Shown here piece by piece: positions 35,321 to 44,038 of a stretch of 64,000 nt of DNA (position 1 is its first letter; every line of letters starts with the position of its first letter). Under the pieces are notes generated by a model, which saw only the letters and a program-made list of their open reading frames with translations, did not search any database and was not told the DNA's origin. Source of the stretch: Clostridium sp. CM027 (lineage in GTDB: Bacteria > Bacillota > Clostridia > Clostridiales > Clostridiaceae); NCBI RefSeq assembly GCF_024730565.1, contig NZ_CP077725.1, positions 1,054,001-1,118,000 on the forward strand, read 5' to 3'. The position numbers were made by a program, and so were the translations under genes.

Positions 35321-36106
35321 TTACACCTCGCAAACCAAAGAAACAAATTCTTTAGCAACCTCTGCATGCTCATTAAATCCTGTTAGCTGATTGAATATTT
35401 CTTCAAGTGTTCCTTCCTTCTTATTATTCTTAAGCTCTTCAAAACTTCCATCAGCAACTATCTGTCCCTCATTTAAAAGTAATATTCTATCACTTACCTT
35501 CTCTACAACATCCATTATATGTGAAGAGTAAAATATGGTTTTTCCGCTCTTTGCAAGACTCTTCATAACCTCTTTAAACACCATTACACTATTAGCATCT
35601 AGTCCCCCTAGAGGCTCATCAAAAAATAAAATATCGGGATTATGAATTAAACTACAGATTATAATTAACTTTTGCTTCATACCTTTTGAATATGAGGATA
35701 TTCTAGAATCTATAGCATCCTCAATTCCAAATAAGCCCATTAGCTTCGTTACTCTCTCGATAAGCTTTTTTTCTTCTAATCCATATATTCCGCCTAAAAA
35801 GCTTATATACTCATAAGCAGTCAAGTTTTCATATATATCTGCAAGCTCTGGTACATACCCTATTTTCTTTTTATACTCTATGCTTCCATTACTTATATCT
35901 TGTCCTAATATTTCTACTTTTCCCGAGTATCCTTCTAATATCCCAAGCATTATCTTTATAGTTGTACTTTTACCAGCGCCATTAGTCCCTATATATCCGA
36001 TTATTTGACCTCTAGGAATTTCTAAATTTATTCCGTTAAGCACCTTTTTACTCCCATAGCTCATTTGTAAATCTTTAATTGATATTATACTTTCTAAATT
36101 TCCCAT
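35321..36106 (-). CDS. ABC exporter ATP-binding protein
   Basis: The 261-residue ATPase has Walker A GTNGAGKST (about residues 38-46), signature SYSKGMKQKL, Walker B DILFFDEPLGGLD and switch His in IFYSSHIMD. The short, degenerate signature (YSKGMKQ) is typical of the CcmA/DrrA/NatA-type exporter ATPases. It is co-transcribed with the permease downstream. The palindrome AACAAGT / ACTTGTT at about 36176 lies in its upstream region. Confidence 0.88.
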   Translation of the reverse strand: MGNLESIISIKDLQMSYGSKKVLNGINLEIPRGQIIGYIGTNGAGKSTTIKIMLGILEGYSGKVEILGQDISNGSIEYKKKIGYVPELADIYENLTAYEYISFLGGIYGLEEKKLIERVTKLMGLFGIEDAIDSRISSYSKGMKQKLIIICSLIHNPDILFFDEPLGGLDANSVMVFKEVMKSLAKSGKTIFYSSHIMDVVEKVSDRILLLNEGQIVADGSFEELKNNKKEGTLEEIFNQLTGFNEHAEVAKEFVSLVCEV

Positions 36107-36256
36107 CGTACCCTCCCCTTGGATGTATTTTTTATCTGTTTATGTAATTTATTATACTGCTTAATTGGGTAATTTCAACAAGTTTTCACTTGTTACTTGT
36201 ATGTAAACCTTTTAATTCTTATTTATATAAATCTCTTTAAAATAAGCTTTCCACCT

Positions 36257-36287
36257 AAAAAAAATAGCACCAGCCTAAGCTGATGCC
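36257..36287 (-). terminator. Terminator of the asr operon
   Basis: On the minus strand GGCATCAGC and GCTGGTGCT pair around TTAG, followed by a run of eight Ts. Confidence 0.85.
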
Positions 36288-36388
36288 AACTCTTATAAAT
36301 AATCTTGATTTCACAAGGTGCTTTCTAATGTTAATGGTTACTCACCTGTTATGTCACTCACCGAACAATTACTACATACTTTTTATTA

Positions 36389-37336
36389 TTACCAGTTAAT
36401 ATATTCCTTAACCTCTGCTTTCTCCCCTAAAGTCACGTCTTTTAAAACCCATTCCTTAAACACTGGATATCCTGTTCTATCAACAATATACCCAATGTGT
36501 TCTTTTCCTCCTGGAGCATTTCCATCAATATACTTATCGATATATGAATATGTGTTTTTTATTATTTTGATTATATTTTCCTCGTCCACCCAAGTTATAA
36601 AATCTTGAGCCAGCCTAGGATTTTTCTTGCCAGTCCTACCCATTATCACAAGTTTATAATATTTCTCATAACTTCTGCTCCAGCAACTAGTCGGGCATTT
36701 ACCTATGCATTCTCCACATCCAATACACTTGTCTTGGTTGCGTACTACTTTAAAGTTCTCCATTTTAAGTGCACCAGTAACTCTTTTTTTACAGTTAGTT
36801 ACGCAAGATTTACAACTGATGCATCTATAAGATTCATATTGGGGCTCTGTCATTCCTATGATCCCAAAATCTTGTATTCTAGCCTTTATACAATCATTAG
36901 GACAACCTGTTAAAGCTACTTTCACATGATAGTCATTGGGAAATATTTCCTTTTCAATCCTTTTTGCAAAATCTGTAGTATTGTAATTTGCAAAAGGACA
37001 GACATTTGCCCCTATACAGGCTGACACATTTCTAGTACCTGCAGACAAGTATCCTGTATTTTCTGAAATCTGATTTATATCAAGGCCTTCTATAACTGAT
37101 TGAATCATCTTATTAACTTCTGGTATTTTATCTATATCAATATTAGGTATTTCAAAACCCTGTCTTATAGTTATATGAATATTTCCATCTCCGTAAGTTT
37201 CTGCTACCCTTTGCAAAACTTCTAAATGTTTGGCTTCTATATGGCCACCAGGCACCCTTATTCTTATAGCTGTTTTACCTCTTTTTTTAGTTATTCTGTA
37301 TGCATTTTTCTTCATCAACTTGGTATTTATATCCAT
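36389..37336 (-). CDS. asrC: Anaerobic sulfite reductase, catalytic siroheme subunit C
   Basis: The subunit reduces sulfite to sulfide with siroheme and Fe-S clusters. The 315-residue protein has GHIEAKHLEVLQRVAETYGDGNIHITIRQ near the start, the siroheme/Fe4S4 ligands in SACIGANVCPFANYNTT and TGCPNDCIKARIQDFG, and two ferredoxin clusters (CISCKSCVTNCKK and CIGCGECIGKCPTSCW). It is the last gene of asrA-asrB-asrC, separated by 13 bp from asrB. Expression is probably under the Crp/Fnr-type site upstream of asrA. Confidence 0.94.
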   Translation of the reverse strand: MDINTKLMKKNAYRITKKRGKTAIRIRVPGGHIEAKHLEVLQRVAETYGDGNIHITIRQGFEIPNIDIDKIPEVNKMIQSVIEGLDINQISENTGYLSAGTRNVSACIGANVCPFANYNTTDFAKRIEKEIFPNDYHVKVALTGCPNDCIKARIQDFGIIGMTEPQYESYRCISCKSCVTNCKKRVTGALKMENFKVVRNQDKCIGCGECIGKCPTSCWSRSYEKYYKLVIMGRTGKKNPRLAQDFITWVDEENIIKIIKNTYSYIDKYIDGNAPGGKEHIGYIVDRTGYPVFKEWVLKDVTLGEKAEVKEYINW

Positions 37337-37349
37337 TAAATTCTCCCCC

Positions 37350-38141
37350 TTAATCTACTAGATGAACTGCATCTAAATAGTTAAAAACAGGCCCATCTAA
37401 ACATATATATGTATCATCAATTTTGCAGTGCCCACATTTCCCAACTCCACAACACATTTTTCGCTCATAAGATACCCATATATTTTTTTCTTTTACTCCT
37501 TTTTTTATAAATCCAGCTACTGTAAACTTAAGCATCATTGGTGGTCCTACTACAATAACCTGTACTTCATCCATATTCTGAACTTGAATATCTGCAATAT
37601 ATTTTGTTATGAGTCCTACAGTTCCAGTGTAGCCGTCATCAGCACTGTCTACAGTTAACGTTACACTGATACTCTTTTCCCAAACTTTGAAATTTTCTTT
37701 AAATAAGATGTCACTAGGCGACTTAAAACCTGCCATTAAATTAAAGCCCGTACATTCCTTTGGATTTTTAGCAAAATAATCTACTATCCCTTTTACTGGT
37801 GCCAGTCCAGTTCCCCCAGCAGCTACAATAACTTCTTTATTTTTATAAAGGTTAACATCAAATCCATTTCCATAAGGCCCTCTTAAAAACAAGGTTCCTC
37901 CTACAAAAAAGCTATGAATTACATCCGTAACAGTGCCGACACGTCTAATAGTAAAATCTACATAACCCTCACCTATCTCACTAACGGATATAGGTGATTC
38001 TCCAAATTTCGGTATGGATACTTCAAAAAATTGACCCGGCTTTACAACACCTTCGAACTCCATTCTAAATGTATAATCCGTTTCTGTATGCTTACTTATA
38101 TTAAGTATCTTAGATTTAAAAGGCATGTATATATTTTTCAT
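37350..38141 (-). CDS. asrB: Anaerobic sulfite reductase, FAD/NAD subunit B
   Basis: The flavoprotein subunit passes electrons from NADH to AsrC. The 263-residue protein is a ferredoxin-NADP reductase-like fold with the FAD motif LRGPYGNGFDVN, the NAD motif VAAGGTGLAPVKGIVDY and a C-terminal 2Fe-2S cluster CCGVGKCGHCKI...C. It abuts asrA (38141/38142) and is followed by asrC, so the three are one operon. Confidence 0.93.
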   Translation of the reverse strand: MKNIYMPFKSKILNISKHTETDYTFRMEFEGVVKPGQFFEVSIPKFGESPISVSEIGEGYVDFTIRRVGTVTDVIHSFFVGGTLFLRGPYGNGFDVNLYKNKEVIVAAGGTGLAPVKGIVDYFAKNPKECTGFNLMAGFKSPSDILFKENFKVWEKSISVTLTVDSADDGYTGTVGLITKYIADIQVQNMDEVQVIVVGPPMMLKFTVAGFIKKGVKEKNIWVSYERKMCCGVGKCGHCKIDDTYICLDGPVFNYLDAVHLVD

Positions 38142-39149
38142 TTATTCCACCTCATCCATTGCTTTATTTAATTTGTTTACACAATTTGAGAAAGATATAT
38201 ATTCAGGGCATATATCATCACATCTACCACAACCTATACACATATGATATCCGGCTCTCTTTTTAAAATCATATACCTTGTGCATAATTTTGAATCTCAT
38301 TCTGTCTTTTTTATCCTGTCTAAATCCATGTCCGCCTGCCATATCACTGTATCCGTCTACATGACAAGATGCCCAAACACGCCTTCTTTCTCCCACGTTT
38401 TTATTTTCTTTATAGAAAATGTCCTGCGTAGTAAAACAAGAACAAGTACCGCAGACAAAATTACACCTGCCACAAGCAATGCATCTTGAAGAATATTCAT
38501 CCCACATCTTTGATTTAAAAATTCTTTGATCTAAGTTTTCAGGTATATTAACCTTTACTTCATTAGTCAAAACAAATTCAGGCTCTACCACGACGTTACT
38601 AGGTTTATCTATGTTAAAGTACTTCATCAGTTCCTCGGATTTACAATTCACAAAGACCTCATCATCTTGAATTTTAGTGTACATATCATAATCTTCTATC
38701 ATATTCGATCCCATACTTGCGCAAAAACAATTTTCAAAACTTTCACTACAACCCATAAGTACAAATTTAATTTTATCTCTTAAAACCTTATAATAATAAT
38801 CTTCATTTCCATTTTTAAGGTAAATTTCATCTAATCTCTTTATAGCATGAATATCACAACTTCTTAAGAATATTAATATTTTCTTCTCATCGCATTTTGG
38901 CTCTACGCAATCATTTTCAGTAAAGTAAAATAATGTTTGAGTAATTGGCAATGTTATTTCTTTAGGAGAAAAACTAGATTTTAAATCAAACTCTACTTCC
39001 CTTATACTCTTTATTTCCCTATACCTAACAGTATCTGTGTCCGCAAAAGTTCCTTTTCCCTTGAGCACTACTGGTGCATACACCTTATATTCATGTCGCA
39101 ATGTTTCAAGATACTCATCAAACTTCTCTATTTTCAACTTAAAGCCCAT
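38142..39149 (-). CDS. asrA: Anaerobic sulfite reductase, Fe-S subunit A
   Basis: The 335-residue ferredoxin-like subunit has two 4Fe-4S clusters near the C-terminus: CIACGRCNFVCGTCSC (about residues 225-240) and CIGCGRCDDICPEY (about 300-313). The N-terminal part holds the conserved RDKIKFVLMGCSESFENCFCASMG. It starts the asrABC operon. The preceding 148 bp contain a Crp/Fnr-like palindrome at the class II distance from a -10 box. Confidence 0.92.
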   Translation of the reverse strand: MGFKLKIEKFDEYLETLRHEYKVYAPVVLKGKGTFADTDTVRYREIKSIREVEFDLKSSFSPKEITLPITQTLFYFTENDCVEPKCDEKKILIFLRSCDIHAIKRLDEIYLKNGNEDYYYKVLRDKIKFVLMGCSESFENCFCASMGSNMIEDYDMYTKIQDDEVFVNCKSEELMKYFNIDKPSNVVVEPEFVLTNEVKVNIPENLDQRIFKSKMWDEYSSRCIACGRCNFVCGTCSCFTTQDIFYKENKNVGERRRVWASCHVDGYSDMAGGHGFRQDKKDRMRFKIMHKVYDFKKRAGYHMCIGCGRCDDICPEYISFSNCVNKLNKAMDEVE

Positions 39150-39259
39150 AAATGCACACCTTCCATTATAATAAATTTTACCTATTCGCTAAATATTGTT
39201 AATTAATTAACTTCATTAGTTAGTTCCTATAAAAATTAAATTTATAACTAACTATGCAT

Positions 39260-39302
39260 ATTGTATTTTAAATCATAAAAAAAGTATGTGATTTTCATCA
39301 CA
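39260..39302 (-). promoter_or_regulatory. asrA promoter with Crp/Fnr-type operator
   Basis: On the minus strand TGTGA-N6-TCACA (39287-39302) is followed after 21 bases by TACAAT (39260-39265), placing the operator centre at about -41.5. The operator overlaps the last codons of the Crp/Fnr gene. The same distance is found in the FNT promoter. Confidence 0.7.
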
Positions 39303-39984
39303 CACCTTTAAAGTATTTGCTTAACTTTTCTCTATTAACTATGAATTTTCTATATTTTATTCTAACCATATCCATGTTTTCAAGCTCTTTTACTGCCCTT
39401 GAAATAGTTTCGCGAGAGCTACCTAACATATCTGCTAAATAAGTTATGTTTATTTTAATATCTATTAAAACGCCATCTTCTGTTTCTACACCATAATCTT
39501 TAGATAGCTTCCAAAGCTTTGCGGCTACCCTTTTGTCCATTTTAGTAGGAACTGTGTTCTTAATTTGTCTATACACTCTTCTTATTTTTTTACTCATAGA
39601 GTTTAATATAATCTCTGTAAGCTTAAAATCCTGTTTCATAATATTTAATAAGTCTACTTTTGATATACTTATAATTTCACTATCTTCAAACCCTTCACAA
39701 TTAATAGATGTCGTAAAATTGTCAAAATTGACCTCGTTTATAATCTCACCTTTGTTTAGGATATAGATAACCCTCTTTTGACCCTTTTCCGATACTCTGT
39801 ACATAGTTACCTTTCCCTCTAGCACTATATATATATTATTTGTGATTTCTCTTTCAGCAAATAACATTTGTGATTTTTTCAATTTTTTTATTACAACACT
39901 CTCTCTTATTAAATCCAAAGTTTTATCCTCAACACATTTAAATAAAGGAAGGTCTTTTAATTGCCTAAGCGATATTTGTGTCAT
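39298..39984 (-). CDS. Crp/Fnr-family transcriptional regulator
   Basis: The 228-residue protein has a cyclic-nucleotide-binding-type sensor domain (about 10-120), a dimer helix and a winged helix with ITYLADMLGSSRETISRAVKELE (about 180-202). Recognition-helix residues R-E-x-x-S-R fit binding to TGTGA half-sites, the pattern found upstream of asrA and of the FNT gene. There is no N-terminal Fe-S cysteine cluster like that of FNR. The gene lies between the FNT gene and asrA, all in one direction, so it is the obvious candidate regulator of both. Confidence 0.87.
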   Translation of the reverse strand: MTQISLRQLKDLPLFKCVEDKTLDLIRESVVIKKLKKSQMLFAEREITNNIYIVLEGKVTMYRVSEKGQKRVIYILNKGEIINEVNFDNFTTSINCEGFEDSEIISISKVDLLNIMKQDFKLTEIILNSMSKKIRRVYRQIKNTVPTKMDKRVAAKLWKLSKDYGVETEDGVLIDIKINITYLADMLGSSRETISRAVKELENMDMVRIKYRKFIVNREKLSKYFKGV

Positions 39985-40142
39985 ATTAACTTCTCCTTAT
40001 GATTTCATTTTATAATCTCATTATAATAAAAATACTAATATTCTTATTATATAGCAATAAATTTTAAAATAAAACAAAAAAAGAAATTATACATTACTTA
40101 CCTTTATTAATCCTAGCTTTAATAATATATATTTTTATTGTT

Positions 40143-40910
40143 TTATTTCTCTTTTGCTACGTACCAATATGCTGCTCCAATAAATACAGCTCCACCTACA
40201 AAGTTTCCTAGGGTAACCCAAATTAAGTTGTGCGCTAATCCTCCTATAGAAATCGCTGCGGTGTGAGGAATCATTAGTGCCGTTGTAAGCAAAGTCATAT
40301 TCGCAACACTATGTTCGAACCCTATAGTTATAAATGCAAATAGGCACCAAAAAATCATTATAAGTTTAGCCGTTTCTTCCTTTAATTTAATAGCACACCA
40401 TACGGCTAAACAGACTAACATATTACAAAGTAACCCTTTTAAAAATAATTCTATGCTTGGCGTTGCCATTTTCCCTTGTGATGTTTTTAAAATAAAAGTT
40501 GCTGTGCTACCCTTTGCAAGCCCAGAACCTACAAATATTGCTGCTAGCACTGCTGACCCTATAAAGTTTCCTATAAAACTGTATATCCAAATATTTATTG
40601 AATCAAGTAAAGGAACTTTCTTTTCTAGAGACCCTATGGTCATAATCATGTTATTTCCTGTAAAAAGTTCGGAGCCCGCCATTATTACAAGACTTAAGGC
40701 AATCCCAAAGGAAGCTCCCATAATAGTTTTCGTTGCCGGTGACTCAGCCGCTGCAAATGATCCTCCAATAGTAAATATCAATAAAATCCCAAATCCCACA
40801 TAAGCACCAGCTAGGGCCGCTGCAGTGAGGTACCTCATTTTACTTTTCTTTAAAAGTTCAGATTTTTTTACCGCCGATATTGAAACTTTGTTAATTTCTT
40901 CACTAAACAA
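40143..40910 (-). CDS. Formate/nitrite transporter family channel, possibly a hydrosulfide channel
   Basis: The protein is about 255 residues with six membrane helices, in the FNT family (GMSFGIALSLVIMAGSELFTGNNMIM- and NLIWVTLGNFVGGAVFIGAAYW-type motifs). In Clostridioides difficile a related FNT protein encoded with asrABC exports HS-, and this one lies two genes from asrA and shares its operator. A TTG at 40910 with AGAAGGAAGTGG upstream is preferred as start. The GTG at 40943 lies upstream of the predicted transcription start. Formate or nitrite transport remains possible. Confidence 0.82.
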   Translation of the reverse strand: MFSEEINKVSISAVKKSELLKKSKMRYLTAAALAGAYVGFGILLIFTIGGSFAAAESPATKTIMGASFGIALSLVIMAGSELFTGNNMIMTIGSLEKKVPLLDSINIWIYSFIGNFIGSAVLAAIFVGSGLAKGSTATFILKTSQGKMATPSIELFLKGLLCNMLVCLAVWCAIKLKEETAKLIMIFWCLFAFITIGFEHSVANMTLLTTALMIPHTAAISIGGLAHNLIWVTLGNFVGGAVFIGAAYWYVAKEK

Positions 40911-40943
40911 GACATACCACTTCCTTCTATAAAAGATACCCAC

Positions 40944-40992
40944 ATTATATCATTACAGAAAAAGAAAATATGTGACTAATATCACATATTTT
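40944..40992 (-). promoter_or_regulatory. FNT promoter with Crp/Fnr-type operator
   Basis: A perfect palindrome AAAATATGTGA-N6-TCACATATTTT (40965-40992) is followed after the half-site TCACA by 21 bases and then TATAAT (40944-40949). The centre is at about -41.5, the position for class II activation. Confidence 0.75.
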
Positions 40993-41048
40993 CTAAAATT
41001 ATTTTTTACCAACAATCTAACTTCCAGGACGTTAGTTATTAATAAAAA

Positions 41049-41085
41049 AGAGCACTTAAGGTAATCAATCCTTATGTGCTCTCAT
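41049..41085 (-). terminator. Terminator of the glycerophosphodiesterase gene
   Basis: AGAGCACATAAGG and CCTTAAGTGCTCT pair around an 8-base loop with two mismatches, with Ts following on the minus strand. Confidence 0.75.
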
Positions 41086-41097
41086 TTTAATATAAGA

Positions 41098-42192
41098 TTA
41101 TTTTTTAGGTCCTTTTTCTAAAATTTTTATTCCAAAATCAGGAAAATCAGTAAATAAACCATCTACATCAGCTTCAAAGTAGAATTTTTGCATTAACTCT
41201 TCTACACTAGTTACATATTTAGGGATTTCATCTTTTCTAAATGTATATGGATGAACAACAAGATTATGTTTATGTGCATCTTTTACTAAATTAGGATTAA
41301 TAACTGGTTCTTTATCGTTCTTCCCATTTTCATCTATTATTTGTTGGTACCAAGGTCCAATACCATTTGCATATTCAGCTACTTTTGCTAGTCCTTCATC
41401 CGACATCATTTTTTTATAATTTGCCCCTGGACAATCTGCTTCTTCACCAATTAGCTGGACCATTTTCATTTTTGCGCCCATTTCTGTCCTAACTTTTCTT
41501 AAGTAAGTTGGATCAAAACATTGTAAATAAATTTTTGATTCAGGCGTATCATATCCATATTTTCTAAGAACTTTTAATACCACAGATCCAATATCTTGTC
41601 CATTATCTGTATGAAATTTAGGCTCTTTTAATTCAGGGTAAATTCCTTTTTCTTGACCTGTACTTTTATTCAGCCCTTGTACAAGTTGTATCATTTCTTC
41701 TAATGTTGGAACTTCAAAATGAGCACTATTTAAAGGAAATCTATCAGGGAAAACAGGATCCTTAGACCCTTCTTTTGTACGTTCGTGCACGTTAAGTGTT
41801 TTAATTTCTCCTAGCGTGAAATCAATTACATAGTAATGTCCATCGCTTCGTTTTCTATTTGGGTAACGCTTTGCTACATCTGTTGTCGTATCTAACATAT
41901 TATCATGCATTATTACTGGAACACCATCTTTAGATAAACAAACATCACTCTCTATGTAATCTGCCCCTAGTCCATAAGCTAAAGCATAGGACTCTAAAGT
42001 ATGTTCAGGTAAATATCCAGAAGCACCCCTATGTCCAATCACTATTTTATTGCTTTTATTTTTTGTTGAAACAGTTGTGGTATTACTTGCTACTGGAGGA
42101 GACTGTTTAGACTTCTGTCTACATCCTGCGAATAATCCTGCTGTTATGGTAAGTGTACATGCTAGAGCAATTAGTTTTTTTTCGTTCTTCAT
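41098..42192 (-). CDS. glpQ: Glycerophosphodiester phosphodiesterase, lipoprotein
   Basis: The enzyme hydrolyses glycerophosphodiesters to sn-glycerol-3-phosphate outside the cell. The 364-residue protein has a signal peptide with lipobox Cys24 (AGLFAGC) and the GDPD core IVIGHRGASGYLPEHTLESY...DYIESDVCLSKDGVPVIMHDNML, with the catalytic His and the E/D metal ligands. The C-terminus DGLFTDFPDFGIKIL is typical. It is divergent from the glp operon that imports and oxidises glycerol-3-phosphate, so it supplies that pathway. Confidence 0.92.
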   Translation of the reverse strand: MKNEKKLIALACTLTITAGLFAGCRQKSKQSPPVASNTTTVSTKNKSNKIVIGHRGASGYLPEHTLESYALAYGLGADYIESDVCLSKDGVPVIMHDNMLDTTTDVAKRYPNRKRSDGHYYVIDFTLGEIKTLNVHERTKEGSKDPVFPDRFPLNSAHFEVPTLEEMIQLVQGLNKSTGQEKGIYPELKEPKFHTDNGQDIGSVVLKVLRKYGYDTPESKIYLQCFDPTYLRKVRTEMGAKMKMVQLIGEEADCPGANYKKMMSDEGLAKVAEYANGIGPWYQQIIDENGKNDKEPVINPNLVKDAHKHNLVVHPYTFRKDEIPKYVTSVEELMQKFYFEADVDGLFTDFPDFGIKILEKGPKK

Positions 42193-42506
42193 GTTATATC
42201 CCCCTTGTATAATCTAGTTATACGTTTTCAAATCTTGTAGATGTGATAACGTTTTCTGTTAGCTACCAAATTGATTATAACTAAACTAAACGAAGAATTC
42301 AAGAAAAAAACAGGAAATTTTCTAGCATTTTCATATTTTATCACTAACTTTAAATTAACAGCGTATTTTACATAAATGTAAAAACAAGTTACCCGACGAA
42401 TATTTATGAGGGAAGAACAACTGAATTCGCTACATCATCCATTATTTTGCTTTGCATTAATTTGGTTATTATGGTAATATAACATTAAATAATTAAGGGC
42501 GGAGAA
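42193..42506. other. Intergenic between divergent glpQ and glp operon
   Basis: The region should hold both promoters. TGATAACGTTTTCT (42244-42257) differs by one base from the catabolite-responsive-element pattern and lies about 50 bases before the glpQ start. No other element is recognised before the glp leader hairpin. Confidence 0.35.
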
Positions 42507-42562
42507 AAGAGAGCCTTAATGTATGGGTATTTCATACCTATTAATTAAGGTTCTCTTTTTAT
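42507..42562 (+). terminator. Leader terminator upstream of glpA-type gene (candidate GlpP target)
   Basis: A 14-bp outer stem (AAGAGAGCCTTAAT with ATTAAGGTTCTCTT, one G-T pair), with an inner GGTAT / ATACC hairpin, ends in TTTTTATT, 21 bases before the first ATG. A terminator between promoter and first gene suggests antitermination, as by GlpP in Bacillus glpD leaders. Confidence 0.7.
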
Positions 42563-42583
42563 TCGCATTTAGGAGGTAAGATA

Positions 42584-44023
42584 ATGTTTGACGTAACTAT
42601 TATTGGCGCTGGTATTGTTGGATGCTCAGTATCAAGAGAACTATCTAAATATAATTTAAAAACATGTGTTATTGAAAAATCTAGTGATGTTGCTTCTGGT
42701 ACAACAAAAGCAAATAGTGCAATAGTACATGCAGGGTATGATGCTAATCCAAGTACTATTAAGGGAAAATTAAACGCAAAAGGTAATGAAATGTATACAA
42801 AGCTTGCAAAGGAATTAGATTTCCCATTTAAGAGGAATGGATCATTGGTTCTGTGCTTCGACGAGAAACACATGAATGATCTTAAAGAATTACTAGAACA
42901 AGGCGAAAAAAATGGAGTACCTAATTTAGCTATTCTTGATGGAGATCAAGTTAGAGAAATGGAACCTAATGTAACATTGAGCTGTGTCGGTGCCTTATAT
43001 GCTCCAACAGGAGGAATTGTTTGCCCATATGAAATGACTATTGCTATGGCTGAAAACGCATACACCAATGGCGTGGAATTTGAATTTGGAACTGAGGTCC
43101 TTAATATAGAAAAAAAACAAAGTTGTTACGTTATAAAAACTAATAAAGGCGACATTGAAACAAAAGTAGTAATAAATGCAGCCGGTTTATTTTCGGATGA
43201 AATTAATAATATGGTAAGCAATAATAAATTTAAAATACTTCCCAAGCTAGGAGAATATGTCTTATTTGATAAAGCTTGCGGAGATTTAGTTACAAAAACT
43301 ATTTTTCAACTTCCAACTAAACTTGGAAAAGGAGTTTTAGTTACCCCTACTGTTGATGGTAACCTTCTAATTGGACCTAATGCTGTAGATCAAGATAACA
43401 AAGCTGATCTTAGTACAACTCGTGAAGGCATCGATGATATCGTTTTAAATGCTCAATTAAGTATCCAAATGCCACTTCCTATGAATATGGTTATAACTTC
43501 TTTTGCAGGGAATAGATCAAAATGCGAGGGAAATGATTTTATAATTGGGGAAGCAGAAGACGCTAAGAACTTTATTAATGTAGCAGCAATTGATTCTCCA
43601 GGTTTAACTAGTGCTCCAAGTATTGCTGCAATGGTAGCTGATATAGTAACAGAAAAATTAGCACCGCAGGAAAATGTAAAATTCAACCCTATACGAAAAG
43701 GTACAAGAAAATTTAGAGAAATGTCAAACGATGAGCGAAAAAAAATAATCAAGGAAATACCTGAATATGGAACAATTGTTTGTAGGTGTGAAACTGTAAC
43801 AGAAGGTGAAATTATAGACTCTATAAGAAGACCTCTTGGAGCAAAAACACTTGATGGAGTTAAAAGAAGGACAAGAGCTGGAATGGGGAGATGCCAATCG
43901 GGCTTTTGTGCAACAAAAGTTGTAGATATTCTTTCAAGAGAACTTAATATACCACGATGCGCCATTACAAAATCAGGCGAAAATTCTATACTGCTCACTG
44001 GCAAAAATAAACAATCTTTATAA
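42584..44023 (+). CDS. FAD-dependent glycerol-3-phosphate dehydrogenase with C-terminal BFD-type Fe-S domain
   Basis: The 479-residue enzyme oxidises glycerol-3-phosphate to dihydroxyacetone phosphate. The N-terminus has the FAD-binding fold (VTIIGAGIVGCSVSRELSKYNL, GTTKANSAIVHAGYDA). The C-terminus has a bacterioferritin-associated-ferredoxin-type cysteine set (CRCETVTEGEI, GMGRCQSGFC). This layout is GlpA-like, not the aerobic GlpD. It starts with AGGAGG and is the first gene of the glp operon. Without the canonical GlpC, electrons probably pass to the partner oxidoreductase encoded next. Confidence 0.9.
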   Translation: MFDVTIIGAGIVGCSVSRELSKYNLKTCVIEKSSDVASGTTKANSAIVHAGYDANPSTIKGKLNAKGNEMYTKLAKELDFPFKRNGSLVLCFDEKHMNDLKELLEQGEKNGVPNLAILDGDQVREMEPNVTLSCVGALYAPTGGIVCPYEMTIAMAENAYTNGVEFEFGTEVLNIEKKQSCYVIKTNKGDIETKVVINAAGLFSDEINNMVSNNKFKILPKLGEYVLFDKACGDLVTKTIFQLPTKLGKGVLVTPTVDGNLLIGPNAVDQDNKADLSTTREGIDDIVLNAQLSIQMPLPMNMVITSFAGNRSKCEGNDFIIGEAEDAKNFINVAAIDSPGLTSAPSIAAMVADIVTEKLAPQENVKFNPIRKGTRKFREMSNDERKKIIKEIPEYGTIVCRCETVTEGEIIDSIRRPLGAKTLDGVKRRTRAGMGRCQSGFCATKVVDILSRELNIPRCAITKSGENSILLTGKNKQSL

Positions 44024-44038
44024 ATTGGAGGAATATAT

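Noticed and set aside
39985-40142. Crp/Fnr operator upstream of the regulator gene itself
   Set aside because: No TGTGA-N6-TCACA site was found in this interval; autoregulation is not supported by sequence.
42559-42873. Minus-strand frame opposite the glycerol-3-phosphate dehydrogenase start
   Set aside because: It is antisense to a strongly conserved FAD-binding region and has no ribosome site.
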